DNA of 34,436 nucleotides from a virus. The translations under genes were made by a program, and so were the position numbers. Every line of letters starts with the position of its first letter. Position 1 is the stretch's first letter. The notes under the pieces were generated by a model that saw only the letters and a list, made by a program, of their open reading frames with translations, made no database searches and had not been told where the DNA came from. Shown here in pieces: positions 19,304 to 25,449 of the stretch. The stretch is taken from positions 1-34,436 of IMG/VR virus record IMGVR_UViG_3300018049_000072, one strand, 5' to 3'.

Positions 19304-19645
19304 CTAGCCCAAGGCTATCGCTAGTGCTACTGCCTGTTGGTCTGTCACTGTTCGTGCTGCAGGAAACGTTATAAACACAACCTTGTCCCCTGCAGAAAAA
19401 TTTACTTTTGCGCCGTTGTTAGAACTGGAATAGACGGTATCTCTACGCAGTGTGTTAGTTGCAGAGTACGTCCCTAGTCCTACTTCCCATTGTGTACTGT
19501 CAGCGGTGATCGTGTAGTACGTTTCTTCGCCAACCGCCAACACATCAGAAAACGCAATAAAACTACTCTCGGCTCCGGCAAGAGTAAAATCTCCAGTACC
19601 AGTCGTTGTACTCGTTTCTTTTATCCTGTCGAAAACCTTTGGCAT
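19304..19645 (-). CDS. conserved small tail protein (DRIKETSTTTGTGDFTLAGA family)
   Basis: The product is 113 residues. Its ATG at 19645 directly follows the upstream TAA and has no clear ribosome site of its own, so translation is probably coupled. The pattern DRIKETSTTTGTGDFTLAGA...YYTITADSTQWEVGLGTY...LRRDTVYSSSN...VNFSAGDKVVFITFP is a family I know from many phage tails, usually next to fibre proteins. The whole protein is one small beta domain. It is likely a tail fibre adaptor or tail-surface protein. Binding partners cannot be told from the sequence. Confidence 0.65.
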   Translation of the reverse strand: MPKVFDRIKETSTTTGTGDFTLAGAESSFIAFSDVLAVGEETYYTITADSTQWEVGLGTYSATNTLRRDTVYSSSNNGAKVNFSAGDKVVFITFPAARTVTDQQAVALAIALG

Positions 19646-20122
19646 TTATGCGATCCGAATAATAGCGTTGTTTTGGTCTGCGTTTGGAAACACAACTTGG
19701 AACGTACCACTTGATGACGATTTATCGGCACCAAACGCCAGAATCGCAACCATTGGGTTTGTTACAGAAATGGAACCTGTATTAGGTGTGCTGTTATAGA
19801 TAAACGCACCAAACGAAGTAATTGTGGAGCTTGTCCACTCAGCGTCGTTAAAATCTGTAATCGCAGTTGTACCATCAAGAGTAGGATCAACACTGGTTAG
19901 GTTTTCTCCTGTAGAAGAATACCCCGAACCTGTGTTCTCGGCTGTTGCTGAACCCACCTCCGCGTAGTTTGCGGTGCCTGCGCCAAACGAACCTGTCGCG
20001 CCTGCCTCGTCCTTAAACAATCCAATCTTAAAAGTATCGCCTGCGGCAGCGAAGTCGTGTACACCAAATAAAAGCTCTTTTTTAAAGGAGCTACACATTG
20101 CCGTAGTCAAAGTTAAAGCCAT
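19646..20122 (-). CDS. conserved tail-associated beta protein
   Basis: The product is 158 residues. ATG at 20122 has AAGGAG seven bases upstream. Its start (SSFKKELLFGVHDFAAAGDTF then KIGLFKDEA), the middle NTGSGYSSTGENLTSVDPTLDG, and ITDFNDAEWTSSTITSFGA match a family common in marine phage tail regions. The fold looks all-beta with an N-terminal helix. It is immediately followed by the TGTGDFTLAGA-type protein, an arrangement typical of tail modules. A structural role is likely, and there are no catalytic motifs. Confidence 0.65.
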   Translation of the reverse strand: MALTLTTAMCSSFKKELLFGVHDFAAAGDTFKIGLFKDEAGATGSFGAGTANYAEVGSATAENTGSGYSSTGENLTSVDPTLDGTTAITDFNDAEWTSSTITSFGAFIYNSTPNTGSISVTNPMVAILAFGADKSSSSGTFQVVFPNADQNNAIIRIA

Positions 20123-20398
20123 TTAAAGTCTCCTTATATACTCAGCAAGTTCTGGGTAACCCGCTTCTATTATGGCATTATACACAGTTACGCGGTCATT
20201 GCGAACTGATCTTTTCATGAAGTGTGTTAACATAGATACGAGGTTTTTTCTATACGCTCGTGCCTGATCCTTAACTTCCTCTGTTGCTTCGTCCGAAATG
20301 TATAGGATCTTGTCTGCACACTGCTCTGCTAACTCTTCAGGAGTTAGGCCCCTATTATCTGTTGTGATAATCTTAAATGGGGGAGCTTCCATGTTCAT
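20123..20398 (-). CDS. conserved small protein of the neck/tail module
   Basis: The product is 91 residues from an ATG at 20398 that overlaps the stop of the upstream adaptor gene (ATGA). A second ATG two codons later is equally possible because neither has a strong ribosome site. The sequence starts with EAPPFKIITTDNRGLTPEELAE and ends VYNAIIEAGYPELAEYIRRL. I recall this pair of motifs from a small helical family in pelagic phages, always near the adaptor genes. It is mostly helical, soluble and has no Cys-rich or catalytic motif. Assembly factor or small virion protein are both possible. Confidence 0.6.
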   Translation of the reverse strand: MNMEAPPFKIITTDNRGLTPEELAEQCADKILYISDEATEEVKDQARAYRKNLVSMLTHFMKRSVRNDRVTVYNAIIEAGYPELAEYIRRL

Positions 20399-21372
20399 TG
20401 TTTCTGTCTCACTACCTTACCAACACGATACTCATCGGTGGTTTGTTTTGCCTCACCTAGCATCTTAATACCCATCAACGACTCTTGGAACCGTGACTGG
20501 TACATCTGCATAATATCAGGCTCTTCTTTCATGTATACACCCGCCTCGATCAAGGATCCATAGAGCATAGCCATCTCAGCGTTCTTACTGAGCCATGTTG
20601 TGCCGCTCTCGGCTCCGGCAGTTAAACTGATCGGACGATAGAAATAACTTAACTGACAACGGAAACTTAGACGAGGTTTGGGCGAAAGAATGAAGTTCTC
20701 TTCGTTAAACTGAGCGTAGTATTTAGGATCGCCAGTAGTATCCTCGTTTCCCTGATACTCCCGTAAAAAACTTATATCTTTAAAATCAAGATACGCTATG
20801 TCTGAATCAGGTTTTGTCGCATCATAAAAAGCTGAGTATATCTCAGGTCTAGCAGCCATATATGGCAGCATGTAATCTTCTATATATGTAATTTCATCGT
20901 CCGTAAGGCTGCTTGTTATTCCCAACACATAGTTGTTCATTTTTGTTGAGTCTGCCGCTACTACTTGAGCGTTTCCACCCACAGACCCTAACGCAATACC
21001 GGGAAACGCCTGTGTATTCTCAAATAGCTCTACAAAATCTATCGGAGTTGTCACACCCCCAGATGTCTGAAAAATAGCTTCTGCTAAGTTTGAACGGTTC
21101 TGTTCATTCCAACTAGCACCTGTCGGATATTTTGGAGCCGTTGTATAGCTAAGTGAAAACGGAGCCAAAAAGTCAGATGGAACCTCTAAGTATTCGTTCT
21201 TGCCAATTACTTGAGCAGTAGAGTTTTGACGAAACAAATCTAACTGCACGTTTTTTAGTATACGCTCTTCTGCCTGACGAATGAACAAAGGGATGTTACG
21301 AACAAACGAGGGCTCGTTGTTTTCTGTAAAATCCTGAATCGCGGTTTTTAGTTCTGCGTACGTAAAACTCAT
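20395..21372 (-). CDS. phage neck adaptor-type protein with an inserted domain
   Basis: The product is 325 residues from an ATG at 21372 that overlaps the upstream stop (ATGA). Residues 1-75 (MSFTYAELKTAIQDFTENNE, then FIRQAEERILKNVQLDLFRQ) and 192-325 (YLDFKDISFLREY, GDPKYYAQFNEENFILSPKP, then a helical C-terminus) belong to an adaptor-like family frequent in marine podoviruses and myoviruses. Normally the PSDFLAPFSL segment runs almost directly into YLxxKDxxFxREY, as I remember it. Here about 115 residues (77-191) separate them and match the insert in the gp10-like hub. It probably forms part of the neck between portal and tail. Confidence 0.7.
   Translation of the reverse strand: MSFTYAELKTAIQDFTENNEPSFVRNIPLFIRQAEERILKNVQLDLFRQNSTAQVIGKNEYLEVPSDFLAPFSLSYTTAPKYPTGASWNEQNRSNLAEAIFQTSGGVTTPIDFVELFENTQAFPGIALGSVGGNAQVVAADSTKMNNYVLGITSSLTDDEITYIEDYMLPYMAARPEIYSAFYDATKPDSDIAYLDFKDISFLREYQGNEDTTGDPKYYAQFNEENFILSPKPRLSFRCQLSYFYRPISLTAGAESGTTWLSKNAEMAMLYGSLIEAGVYMKEEPDIMQMYQSRFQESLMGIKMLGEAKQTTDEYRVGKVVRQKQ
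20800..21144 (-). other. inserted dockerin/EF-hand-like domain, copy B, within the adaptor gene
   Basis: These are residues 77-191 of the adaptor. The helix at 163-175 (YIEDYMLPYMAAR) is nearly identical to copy A (YIEDYMLPYMEAR), with a 19-nt identical DNA core at 20856-20874 versus 4762-4780. The loop S130-V-G-G-N-A-Q-V-V-A-A-D141 aligns with the calcium-type loop of copy A but has lost most acidic ligands. Upstream parts also align weakly (TTPIDFVELFEN with TPVIALSLLSAS; AFPGIALG with AMPGRSLG). Confidence 0.7.
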
Positions 21373-21671
21373 GATGCTAATACCCCTACAGTTCCAACTT
21401 GGCCTACTGATCGAGGCATTGCGTTGTTAGGTAACTCTACCAAAGGAACTCCTACGTATACCTGAATTGGTTCCACACGATCAGGTCGAGCGTCTCGTAA
21501 CGCCTGTGGATCTGGTCCTACACGAGGAGGAAATAATTGTGGGTGCTTTGGTTCATACTCATCAGGACCAACCATAGCCCCGGTCCACTCTTTTTTCATA
21601 TCGCGTAGACGATATCGAAAACCCGAGCGGTCTGAAATGCCCCATGCGTCTTTGCCACTTGCGTATGCCAT
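21369..21671 (-). CDS. conserved neck-region structural protein (AISDRSGF...EPKHPQL family)
   Basis: The product is 100 residues. ATG at 21671 has GAGGG five bases upstream and a TAATG overlap with the upstream stop. The sequence WGISDRSGFRYRLRDMKKEW and EYEPKHPQL, followed by PDPQALRDARPDRVEP, is a small family I remember from T4-like cyanophages and pelagic phages. The C-terminus is a beta/Pro segment with GTVGVL. It lies exactly between two adaptor proteins, so head-to-tail connection is the best guess. No catalytic residues are evident. Confidence 0.65.
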   Translation of the reverse strand: MAYASGKDAWGISDRSGFRYRLRDMKKEWTGAMVGPDEYEPKHPQLFPPRVGPDPQALRDARPDRVEPIQVYVGVPLVELPNNAMPRSVGQVGTVGVLAS

Positions 21672-22336
21672 TAGACCCTCAAATACGATATGCTAGGTTG
21701 CAATTTAAGTGGAGTCCGGCCCTCGTCTTCGTCTGCCGCACGTTGGAACTCTTCCTCATAAACAGATTTCAAAATCTGAATACGATCAGGGGCTCTTTTC
21801 ATAGCCATGTAGTAAGCTAGCCCTGCCACCATGCAAGGATAAAAACGGAAAGGCATGTCGGTAGTGTTTGTTAGTGTGTCCGCATCTTGAATGCGCTGAA
21901 CATAGTAGTACACCAACTGATCGGTAGAGTTTTCCGGCACCGCCCAGATATTAATTACAGGCGCAACCTGACGGTCAAAATAGAACTGACTTGGACGACC
22001 CTGTGTTGTTTTGTCAGGAAGCGTCATGTAATCGCCTCGACTGATTCGGTCTAGTTCATAGTCAGTTCCGTTTCTACGTAGAACAACTTCTAATAAATCA
22101 ACCACATCCGCAGTTAGCGTTTCTTGCGCCTGTCCCGCAGTTAAGGTAAGCACACCCTGCTTCACGGTCCACAAGTTTAAACCCCGGTTGGCCCAGTCTG
22201 CAAACATAAGATTTAATGATCGACGCGCTGTTTTAGCGTCGTAACCTGTGCGAACCTCCAAGCCACAACGCTCGTAGGCTTCTTCAATTACCTCGGCAAC
22301 GTCGAGGTTAAAGTCTCTTGAACCAGATGTCGTCAT
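21671..22336 (-). CDS. P22 gp4-like head-tail adaptor protein
   Basis: The product is 221 residues from an ATG at 22336 overlapping the upstream TGA (ATGA). The N-terminal helices (VIEEAYERCG, TARRSLNLMFADWANRG) followed by LWTVKQGVLTLTAGQ, then RPSQFYFDRQVAPVINIWAVP, and the long C-terminal helix (RFYPCMVAGLAYYMAMKRAP...YEEEFQRAADEDEGR) are typical of the gp4-like tail accessory family. These form the dodecameric ring below the portal in P22-type phages. It is slightly longer than P22 gp4 (166 residues). It is followed by the gp10-like hub further along, which fits the same neck complex. Confidence 0.75.
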   Translation of the reverse strand: MTTSGSRDFNLDVAEVIEEAYERCGLEVRTGYDAKTARRSLNLMFADWANRGLNLWTVKQGVLTLTAGQAQETLTADVVDLLEVVLRRNGTDYELDRISRGDYMTLPDKTTQGRPSQFYFDRQVAPVINIWAVPENSTDQLVYYYVQRIQDADTLTNTTDMPFRFYPCMVAGLAYYMAMKRAPDRIQILKSVYEEEFQRAADEDEGRTPLKLQPSISYLRV

Positions 22337-22524
22337 GACTCAACTTTCTTTTTCCACTCGTGGCACTCGACTGCAATAATCTCGTACCCCGGATATTTCA
22401 TCTGCAGCGATATCACACCGTTCTGCATAAAGTCTCCGACGCATTGATCTCGTGTGGGAAACGAAGGGCCTCCAACTGCAAAACACATGTTTTGCGCACA
22501 CATAAGAACAAACGCCGTAAACAT
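22333..22524 (-). CDS. small secreted Cys-containing protein, possible outer lysis component
   Basis: The ATG at 22524 lies 3-4 bases after the stop of the basic-protein gene, with an AGGAAG purine run upstream; a longer upstream frame would run through that gene and is unlikely. The product is 63 residues. Residues 1-16 (MFTAFVLMCAQNMCFA) look like a short signal peptide that could be cleaved after CFA. The mature part has two cysteines (C28, C54) that could form a disulfide. There is no good lipobox, because Leu-Met-Cys is not the usual Leu-Ala/Ser-Gly/Ala-Cys. Function is not recognised. Confidence 0.5.
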   Translation of the reverse strand: MFTAFVLMCAQNMCFAVGGPSFPTRDQCVGDFMQNGVISLQMKYPGYEIIAVECHEWKKKVES

Positions 22525-22528
22525 TACA

Positions 22529-22747
22529 TCACTTCTTCTTCCTCTTCTTAGCAGTCTTTGCAGCTTGCTTGAAGTTTTTTGCCGATGGGGCACCTTTGCT
22601 TCCCGGCTTTCTCATCTTCTCACCACTCCCCGCTTTGATACGTTTCCGTTTAGCGTGAATATTAGCGTATAATCCGGGCCTCTTTGCCACTTTACTTCTC
22701 CGTCCAGTTGATGTCTGTCGTGCCTGTTGGCTTCTTGAGATCGCCAT
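22529..22747 (-). CDS. small highly basic conserved phage protein (GSGEKMRKPGSKGAP family)
   Basis: The product is 72 residues. ATG at 22747 has AAGGTT six bases upstream and lies inside the preceding gene, overlapping it by 56 bases. More than a third of residues are Lys or Arg. The stretch GLYANIHAKRKRIKAGSGEK followed by MRKPGSKGAP is one of the most recognisable small motifs in marine phages, and the C-terminus is a Lys/Ala helix. The charge suggests DNA or RNA binding, or an internal head protein. Its role is not established as far as I know. Confidence 0.65.
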   Translation of the reverse strand: MAISRSQQARQTSTGRRSKVAKRPGLYANIHAKRKRIKAGSGEKMRKPGSKGAPSAKNFKQAAKTAKKRKKK

Positions 22748-22976
22748 AGCTAACCTTCTGTATATTTTCCATCAGCACTTTCAACATCTCGTGATTTTGT
22801 GAGACCATGTCGTTCGTGTGTTTCATTTCAACTTCCATTATAGCAGTTCTTTTGTCTAAATCCACTAAAGTAGTTGTTGTCCAATCCACCCACTTTTGAA
22901 TCACCATTCCATAACTAGCAACAACGCCTACTACTATCATAGTTGCTAATGTAAAAACGATGTGCTTCTGCTCCAT
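22692..22976 (-). CDS. single-pass membrane protein with coiled coil (spanin-like or holin-like)
   Basis: I place the start at ATG 22976, three bases after the stop of the upstream gene. A much longer in-frame ORF runs upstream but only reads through that gene in the wrong frame. The product is 94 residues with a hydrophobic segment at 5-27 (HIVFTLATMIVVGVVASYGM) and then a heptad-like helix at about 38-75. The C-terminus is polar. An N-terminal membrane anchor followed by a coiled coil resembles inner spanins such as Rz, though a holin-like or membrane-anchored virion role is possible. The ribosome site is weak, suggesting coupling. Confidence 0.5.
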   Translation of the reverse strand: MEQKHIVFTLATMIVVGVVASYGMVIQKWVDWTTTTLVDLDKRTAIMEVEMKHTNDMVSQNHEMLKVLMENIQKVSYGDLKKPTGTTDINWTEK

Positions 22977-22977
22977 T

Positions 22978-23232
22978 TTAACAGTTCCATCTCTTACGTG
23001 CTGCTTTACCGCGTTCGCCAGTCCATCCACGGCTACGCGCACAGAAAGATTTCTTACGAGCCTTGTCTTTTTTCGACTTTGGGTTTGGTGCAGGAGCTTT
23101 AAGATTTGATCCCGTTTGACGGTTGTACTTGGCTCGACCTTTGGCAGTGAGTCCCGCTCCCTGCTTAACTGATCGTTTCTCGCCACGACCCACAGATAAC
23201 TTAACACTTTTCTTTTTCTTTCTTTCTGCCAT
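22978..23232 (-). CDS. small basic conserved phage protein (LTAKGRAKYNRQTGSNLKAP family)
   Basis: The product is 84 residues. ATG at 23232 shares a base with the upstream TAA (TAATG) and has AAGGACC upstream. It is extremely Lys/Arg-rich. The motif GLTAKGRAKYNRQTGSNLKA and the ending KKSFCARSRGWTGERGKAAR then KRWNC are familiar from marine phages and cyanophages. The two cysteines, one near position 68 and one terminal, and many Arg/Lys residues suggest nucleic-acid or metal binding, but the function is unknown. It is followed directly by the membrane/coiled-coil gene. Confidence 0.65.
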   Translation of the reverse strand: MAERKKKKSVKLSVGRGEKRSVKQGAGLTAKGRAKYNRQTGSNLKAPAPNPKSKKDKARKKSFCARSRGWTGERGKAARKRWNC

Positions 23233-23972
23233 TACATCGGTCCTTGCTCTTTAATCAAAAAGCCATCTCCAAAGATCCCTACATCTGCCGTTTGACCAGA
23301 CATCTTGGCTTGAAACTCAATAGTTGATTTTTCTGAAACCTTAAAGGGAAGCGTTCGTGCGATATCCATTCGAGACACAAAGCTAGTTTGTGCCACATCA
23401 AAAACCCGCCCGTCAGAAAACGTGACTTGGTTTCTAAAGGTCATGATCTTAGTGTCATTGTTTGCCGTCGCGGTAAATGCATCAATCCGTCCAAGATAGA
23501 ACGAGTAACCCGCAGGTACTGTAAACACCGCAGCCTGATTCCTACCGCGACCTGCAATGATTTTTGCATAAACTACTGAGTTAACCTCTGCCGTAATGTC
23601 TCCATCAGCGTTACCTTCTACCAAAAGTAAATCATTTATACGGAAAAAGTTTTGTTGTGTTTGCGCACCCGCAGTTCCATTTAAAGCAACTACTTCACGT
23701 ATTTCGTTGTAGTCGCCGTCAACACCCACGATTAAAACTTGCGGTCCTTCCGCGTCATCCTCGCTAGTGCTTATTATATCCAACTTTTGCTCTGCGCTAA
23801 GAAACGGCAATGCCGTGTTGTTTTCCCAAGGTGTACGAAATGTTGTACCGATTGCAGGGTTTGTTCCAAACAAATTGCGAATAGAATGGCCCGGAATCTG
23901 CCCCCGGGCCACCTGTAGTTCGAAAGGCTCAGATGTGCCGACCTGAGATATAGACCGTAGATCGTGAACCAT
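23232..23972 (-). CDS. conserved virion structural protein
   Basis: The product is 246 residues. ATG at 23972 has AAGGAG five bases upstream. It begins VHDLRSISQVGTSEPFELQV, continues GQIPGHSIRNLFGTNP, and then has alternating beta segments with a WENNTALPFLS turn and a C-terminal AKMSGQTADVGIFGDGFLI. I know this start from structural proteins near the capsid gene of pelagic phages. There is no transmembrane segment or catalytic motif. A head surface, fibre or neck protein is likely from position; the exact role is unknown. Confidence 0.6.
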   Translation of the reverse strand: MVHDLRSISQVGTSEPFELQVARGQIPGHSIRNLFGTNPAIGTTFRTPWENNTALPFLSAEQKLDIISTSEDDAEGPQVLIVGVDGDYNEIREVVALNGTAGAQTQQNFFRINDLLLVEGNADGDITAEVNSVVYAKIIAGRGRNQAAVFTVPAGYSFYLGRIDAFTATANNDTKIMTFRNQVTFSDGRVFDVAQTSFVSRMDIARTLPFKVSEKSTIEFQAKMSGQTADVGIFGDGFLIKEQGPM

Positions 23973-23981
23973 GACGACTCC

Positions 23982-24263
23982 TTACGATAAGATGACCGTC
24001 AATTCGTTACTCGCACCTGTAAACGCAGAAACGTAAACCCCTTCAGAGGCAATGATGCCGTCATCAGGAATGTTCATAACATGATGCCCAGTAGGAAATT
24101 TTTGCGTAAGAAGTGTTTCACCACTTGCGCTACCGTTCTTTAACGTGAACTCTCCTGCCGCTGCACCGTAAATTACGATCTGACGTAAACGAGAACGAGA
24201 AGGACCAACAATCCCTGCGGATGTGCCCTGCGCCCAGTTATACGCTTTTACGGGACCTGCCAT
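23982..24263 (-). CDS. small beta-rich virion protein
   Basis: The product is 93 residues. ATG at 24263 has AAGGATG upstream, overlapping the end of the preceding gene. It is a single beta domain (SRLRQIVIYGAAAGEFTLKN, LLTQKFPTGHHVMNIPDDGI, and VYVSAFTGASNELTVIL). The size and beta pattern fit a small head decoration or capsid-surface protein, and it lies between capsid and neck genes. I remember this sequence type from pelagic phages without a known function. There is no Cys and no signal peptide. Confidence 0.55.
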   Translation of the reverse strand: MAGPVKAYNWAQGTSAGIVGPSRSRLRQIVIYGAAAGEFTLKNGSASGETLLTQKFPTGHHVMNIPDDGIIASEGVYVSAFTGASNELTVILS

Positions 24264-24265
24264 TG

Positions 24266-24457
24266 TTACTCATCCTTCTTTTTACGAGGACGCTTAACAA
24301 CTTTCTTCACCGTCTCCCACGCTTCGTTTACGTCTGGAGTCGATGGGTCATCTGCCTTGAGCGTACCATCTGAGTTTCTAGCGCGTTTCTTCTCGGTTTT
24401 TACTCCGATTCCACGACGCGCTAGTTCTTCTTCACTAGGAGGTTTAAACCTACTCAT
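24266..24457 (-). CDS. small charged hypothetical protein
   Basis: The product is 63 residues. ATG at 24457 has GGAGAG six bases upstream. It is very rich in Lys, Arg, Glu and Asp, with PPSEEELARRGIGVKTEKKR near the start and a KKVVKRPRKKKDE basic tail. No fold or motif is recognised, and it may be largely disordered. It fits the operon spacing between two small structural genes. It could be an assembly factor or nucleic-acid-binding virion protein, but nothing in the sequence decides this. Confidence 0.5.
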   Translation of the reverse strand: MSRFKPPSEEELARRGIGVKTEKKRARNSDGTLKADDPSTPDVNEAWETVKKVVKRPRKKKDE

Positions 24458-24469
24458 CGGTTACTCTCC

Positions 24470-24694
24470 TTATGCGCCTGCGATTGTTGCGCCTGTGTCT
24501 GAACGCTTCCAATCTGTGCCGTTAGAAAACGCTAGGATAGCAGAACCCGCCGCGCCGTCAGAAACGTACACAAGTGTTCCCGCCCCTGCGTCTGAAGCAG
24601 ATGGTGCAGTTGCTACAGTATATGTTGGAACTTTGATGTCGCCAACAAAACCGTTAGTCGAGGTCACTGGACCTGAAAATGTAGTTGAAGCCAT
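24470..24694 (-). CDS. small virion protein (GTLVYVSDGAAGSAILAFSNG module)
   Basis: The product is 74 residues. ATG at 24694 has AAAGGG seven bases upstream. The sequence TSTNGFVGDI and GAGTLVYVSDGAAGSAILAF, then NGTDWKRSDTGATIA, is a beta module that I also remember at the ends of phage fibre or decoration proteins. It is the first minus-strand gene after the capsid gene once the plus-strand HNH cassette is passed. It is likely a small surface-exposed head or fibre-tip protein; its function is not established. Confidence 0.55.
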   Translation of the reverse strand: MASTTFSGPVTSTNGFVGDIKVPTYTVATAPSASDAGAGTLVYVSDGAAGSAILAFSNGTDWKRSDTGATIAGA

Positions 24695-24799
24695 TGTATT
24701 ACCCTTTGCATAAGGATTCGCTTTACAGTCTATGCAACGTCAGGAGGGCCTGTACCTGTCTGCAAAGCTAGTGATGCCCTGCCCTAAGAATACCTAAGT

Positions 24800-24827
24800 T
24801 TGCCAAAAATGCAATCTATGTTATGGT
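24800..24827 (+). promoter_or_regulatory. possible sigma70-like promoter for the HNH cassette
   Basis: TTGCCA at 24800-24805 and TATGGT at 24822-24827 are separated by 16 bases and lie about 30 bases upstream of the HNH start codon. The -10 element matches consensus at only four of six positions. It is the best candidate in the gap and would let the plus-strand cassette be transcribed independently of the late operon. Weak evidence. Confidence 0.25.
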
Positions 24828-24856
24828 TCCTGCAGCCAACACAAGGAGATTCTCCG

Positions 24857-25219
24857 ATGCCGCATAAGGATCCGGAGAAGCGTAAGCAGTATAGTAAAGA
24901 ATACGGAGCCGAATGGTATCAACGGAACCGTGAGAAAACTCTTGCGCGGACACGTAAAAGAAAACAAGAAAAACGAAAAGAGTGGAAAGCATTCAAGGCA
25001 GGGTTATCCTGCCTTTTTTGTGGAATTCAACATGAAGCCGTGATCGAATTTCATCACCCTGATGGTTCTGACAGTTACGACACAAAAGTACACAATTTTG
25101 TACAAGCAGGACAGTGGAAACGAGCATATAAAGAAGTGGAAAAATGTATCCCCTTGTGCTCTAACTGTCATCGCATTCTACACCATAACGAAAGGCTAGG
25201 GGAAAATGATGCTCAATGA
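24857..25219 (+). CDS. HNH endonuclease, probably a free-standing mobile nuclease
   Basis: The product is 120 residues. The start is ATG at 24857, with AGGAG eight bases upstream. The frame is open further left only through a TTG at 24800 that lacks support. Residues 1-48 are a basic helix (PHKDPEKRKQYSKEYG) seen in small phage HNH proteins. Residues 52-109 form the zinc-bound HNH fold: C52-x2-C55, H66-H67, C101-x2-C104-H105 and H109 (in CSNCHRILHH). It is one of only two plus-strand genes in a minus-strand operon. It overlaps the next gene by 14 bases. It likely cleaves DNA as a homing-type or exclusion nuclease; the target is unknown. Confidence 0.8.
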   Translation: MPHKDPEKRKQYSKEYGAEWYQRNREKTLARTRKRKQEKRKEWKAFKAGLSCLFCGIQHEAVIEFHHPDGSDSYDTKVHNFVQAGQWKRAYKEVEKCIPLCSNCHRILHHNERLGENDAQ

Positions 25220-25430
25220 AGAACAAATAAAAAACTGGGAACATTTCAAAATCGCAGACAAAATCTGTGAACGTGCACGTCGGGGCCTACCACAGGATCG
25301 TTGGATGCGTGGTGATCAAGAGATGTTCGCTATGGTGAAAGCTTATATGGACCTAGTGAGTGCTATGAAAAGTATGCACGACGATATGATAAACAAAGGT
25401 CTCGAATCGATGGGAATAGGGGAAGACTAG
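25206..25430 (+). CDS. small helical hypothetical protein coupled to the HNH gene
   Basis: The product is 74 residues from ATG 25206, or 73 from the adjacent ATG at 25209, which is better spaced from AGGGGAAA. It starts inside the end of the HNH gene and so is translated from the same message. The protein is helical, with FKIADKICERARRGLPQDRW near residues 15-34, and is Met-rich at the C-terminus (DLVSAMKSMHDDMINKG). I do not recognise a family. Possible roles include a partner or regulator of the nuclease, or an unrelated cargo gene. A hairpin terminator follows directly. Confidence 0.6.
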   Translation: MMLNEEQIKNWEHFKIADKICERARRGLPQDRWMRGDQEMFAMVKAYMDLVSAMKSMHDDMINKGLESMGIGED

Positions 25431-25449
25431 CTCCCCCTATCCTATTTTT
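25413..25449 (+). terminator. rho-independent-type terminator of the plus-strand cassette
   Basis: Bases 25416-25422 (ATAGGGG) pair with 25434-25440 (CCCCTAT), with two more G-C pairs outside a one-base bulge. The stem is followed within a few bases by TTTTT at 25445-25449. The hairpin overlaps the end of the 25206-25430 gene and abuts the capsid gene stop. On the minus strand the same hairpin has no T-run after it, so capsid-side transcripts may read on. Confidence 0.55.

Noticed and set aside
22692-23207. A 171-residue frame starting at 23207
   Set aside because: Its first 77 residues read the neighbouring basic-protein gene in another frame and are not protein-like; the ATG at 22976 right after that gene's stop gives a clean membrane protein.
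24730-24760. Short inverted repeat CAGGAGGGCCTG as a possible terminator or operator
   Set aside because: Only four base pairs with a four-base loop and no T-run on either strand, so it is not supportable.
24800-24857. Upstream extension of the HNH gene to a TTG at 24800
   Set aside because: The extension starts at TTG without a ribosome site and overlaps the candidate promoter, whereas ATG 24857 has AGGAG eight bases upstream.
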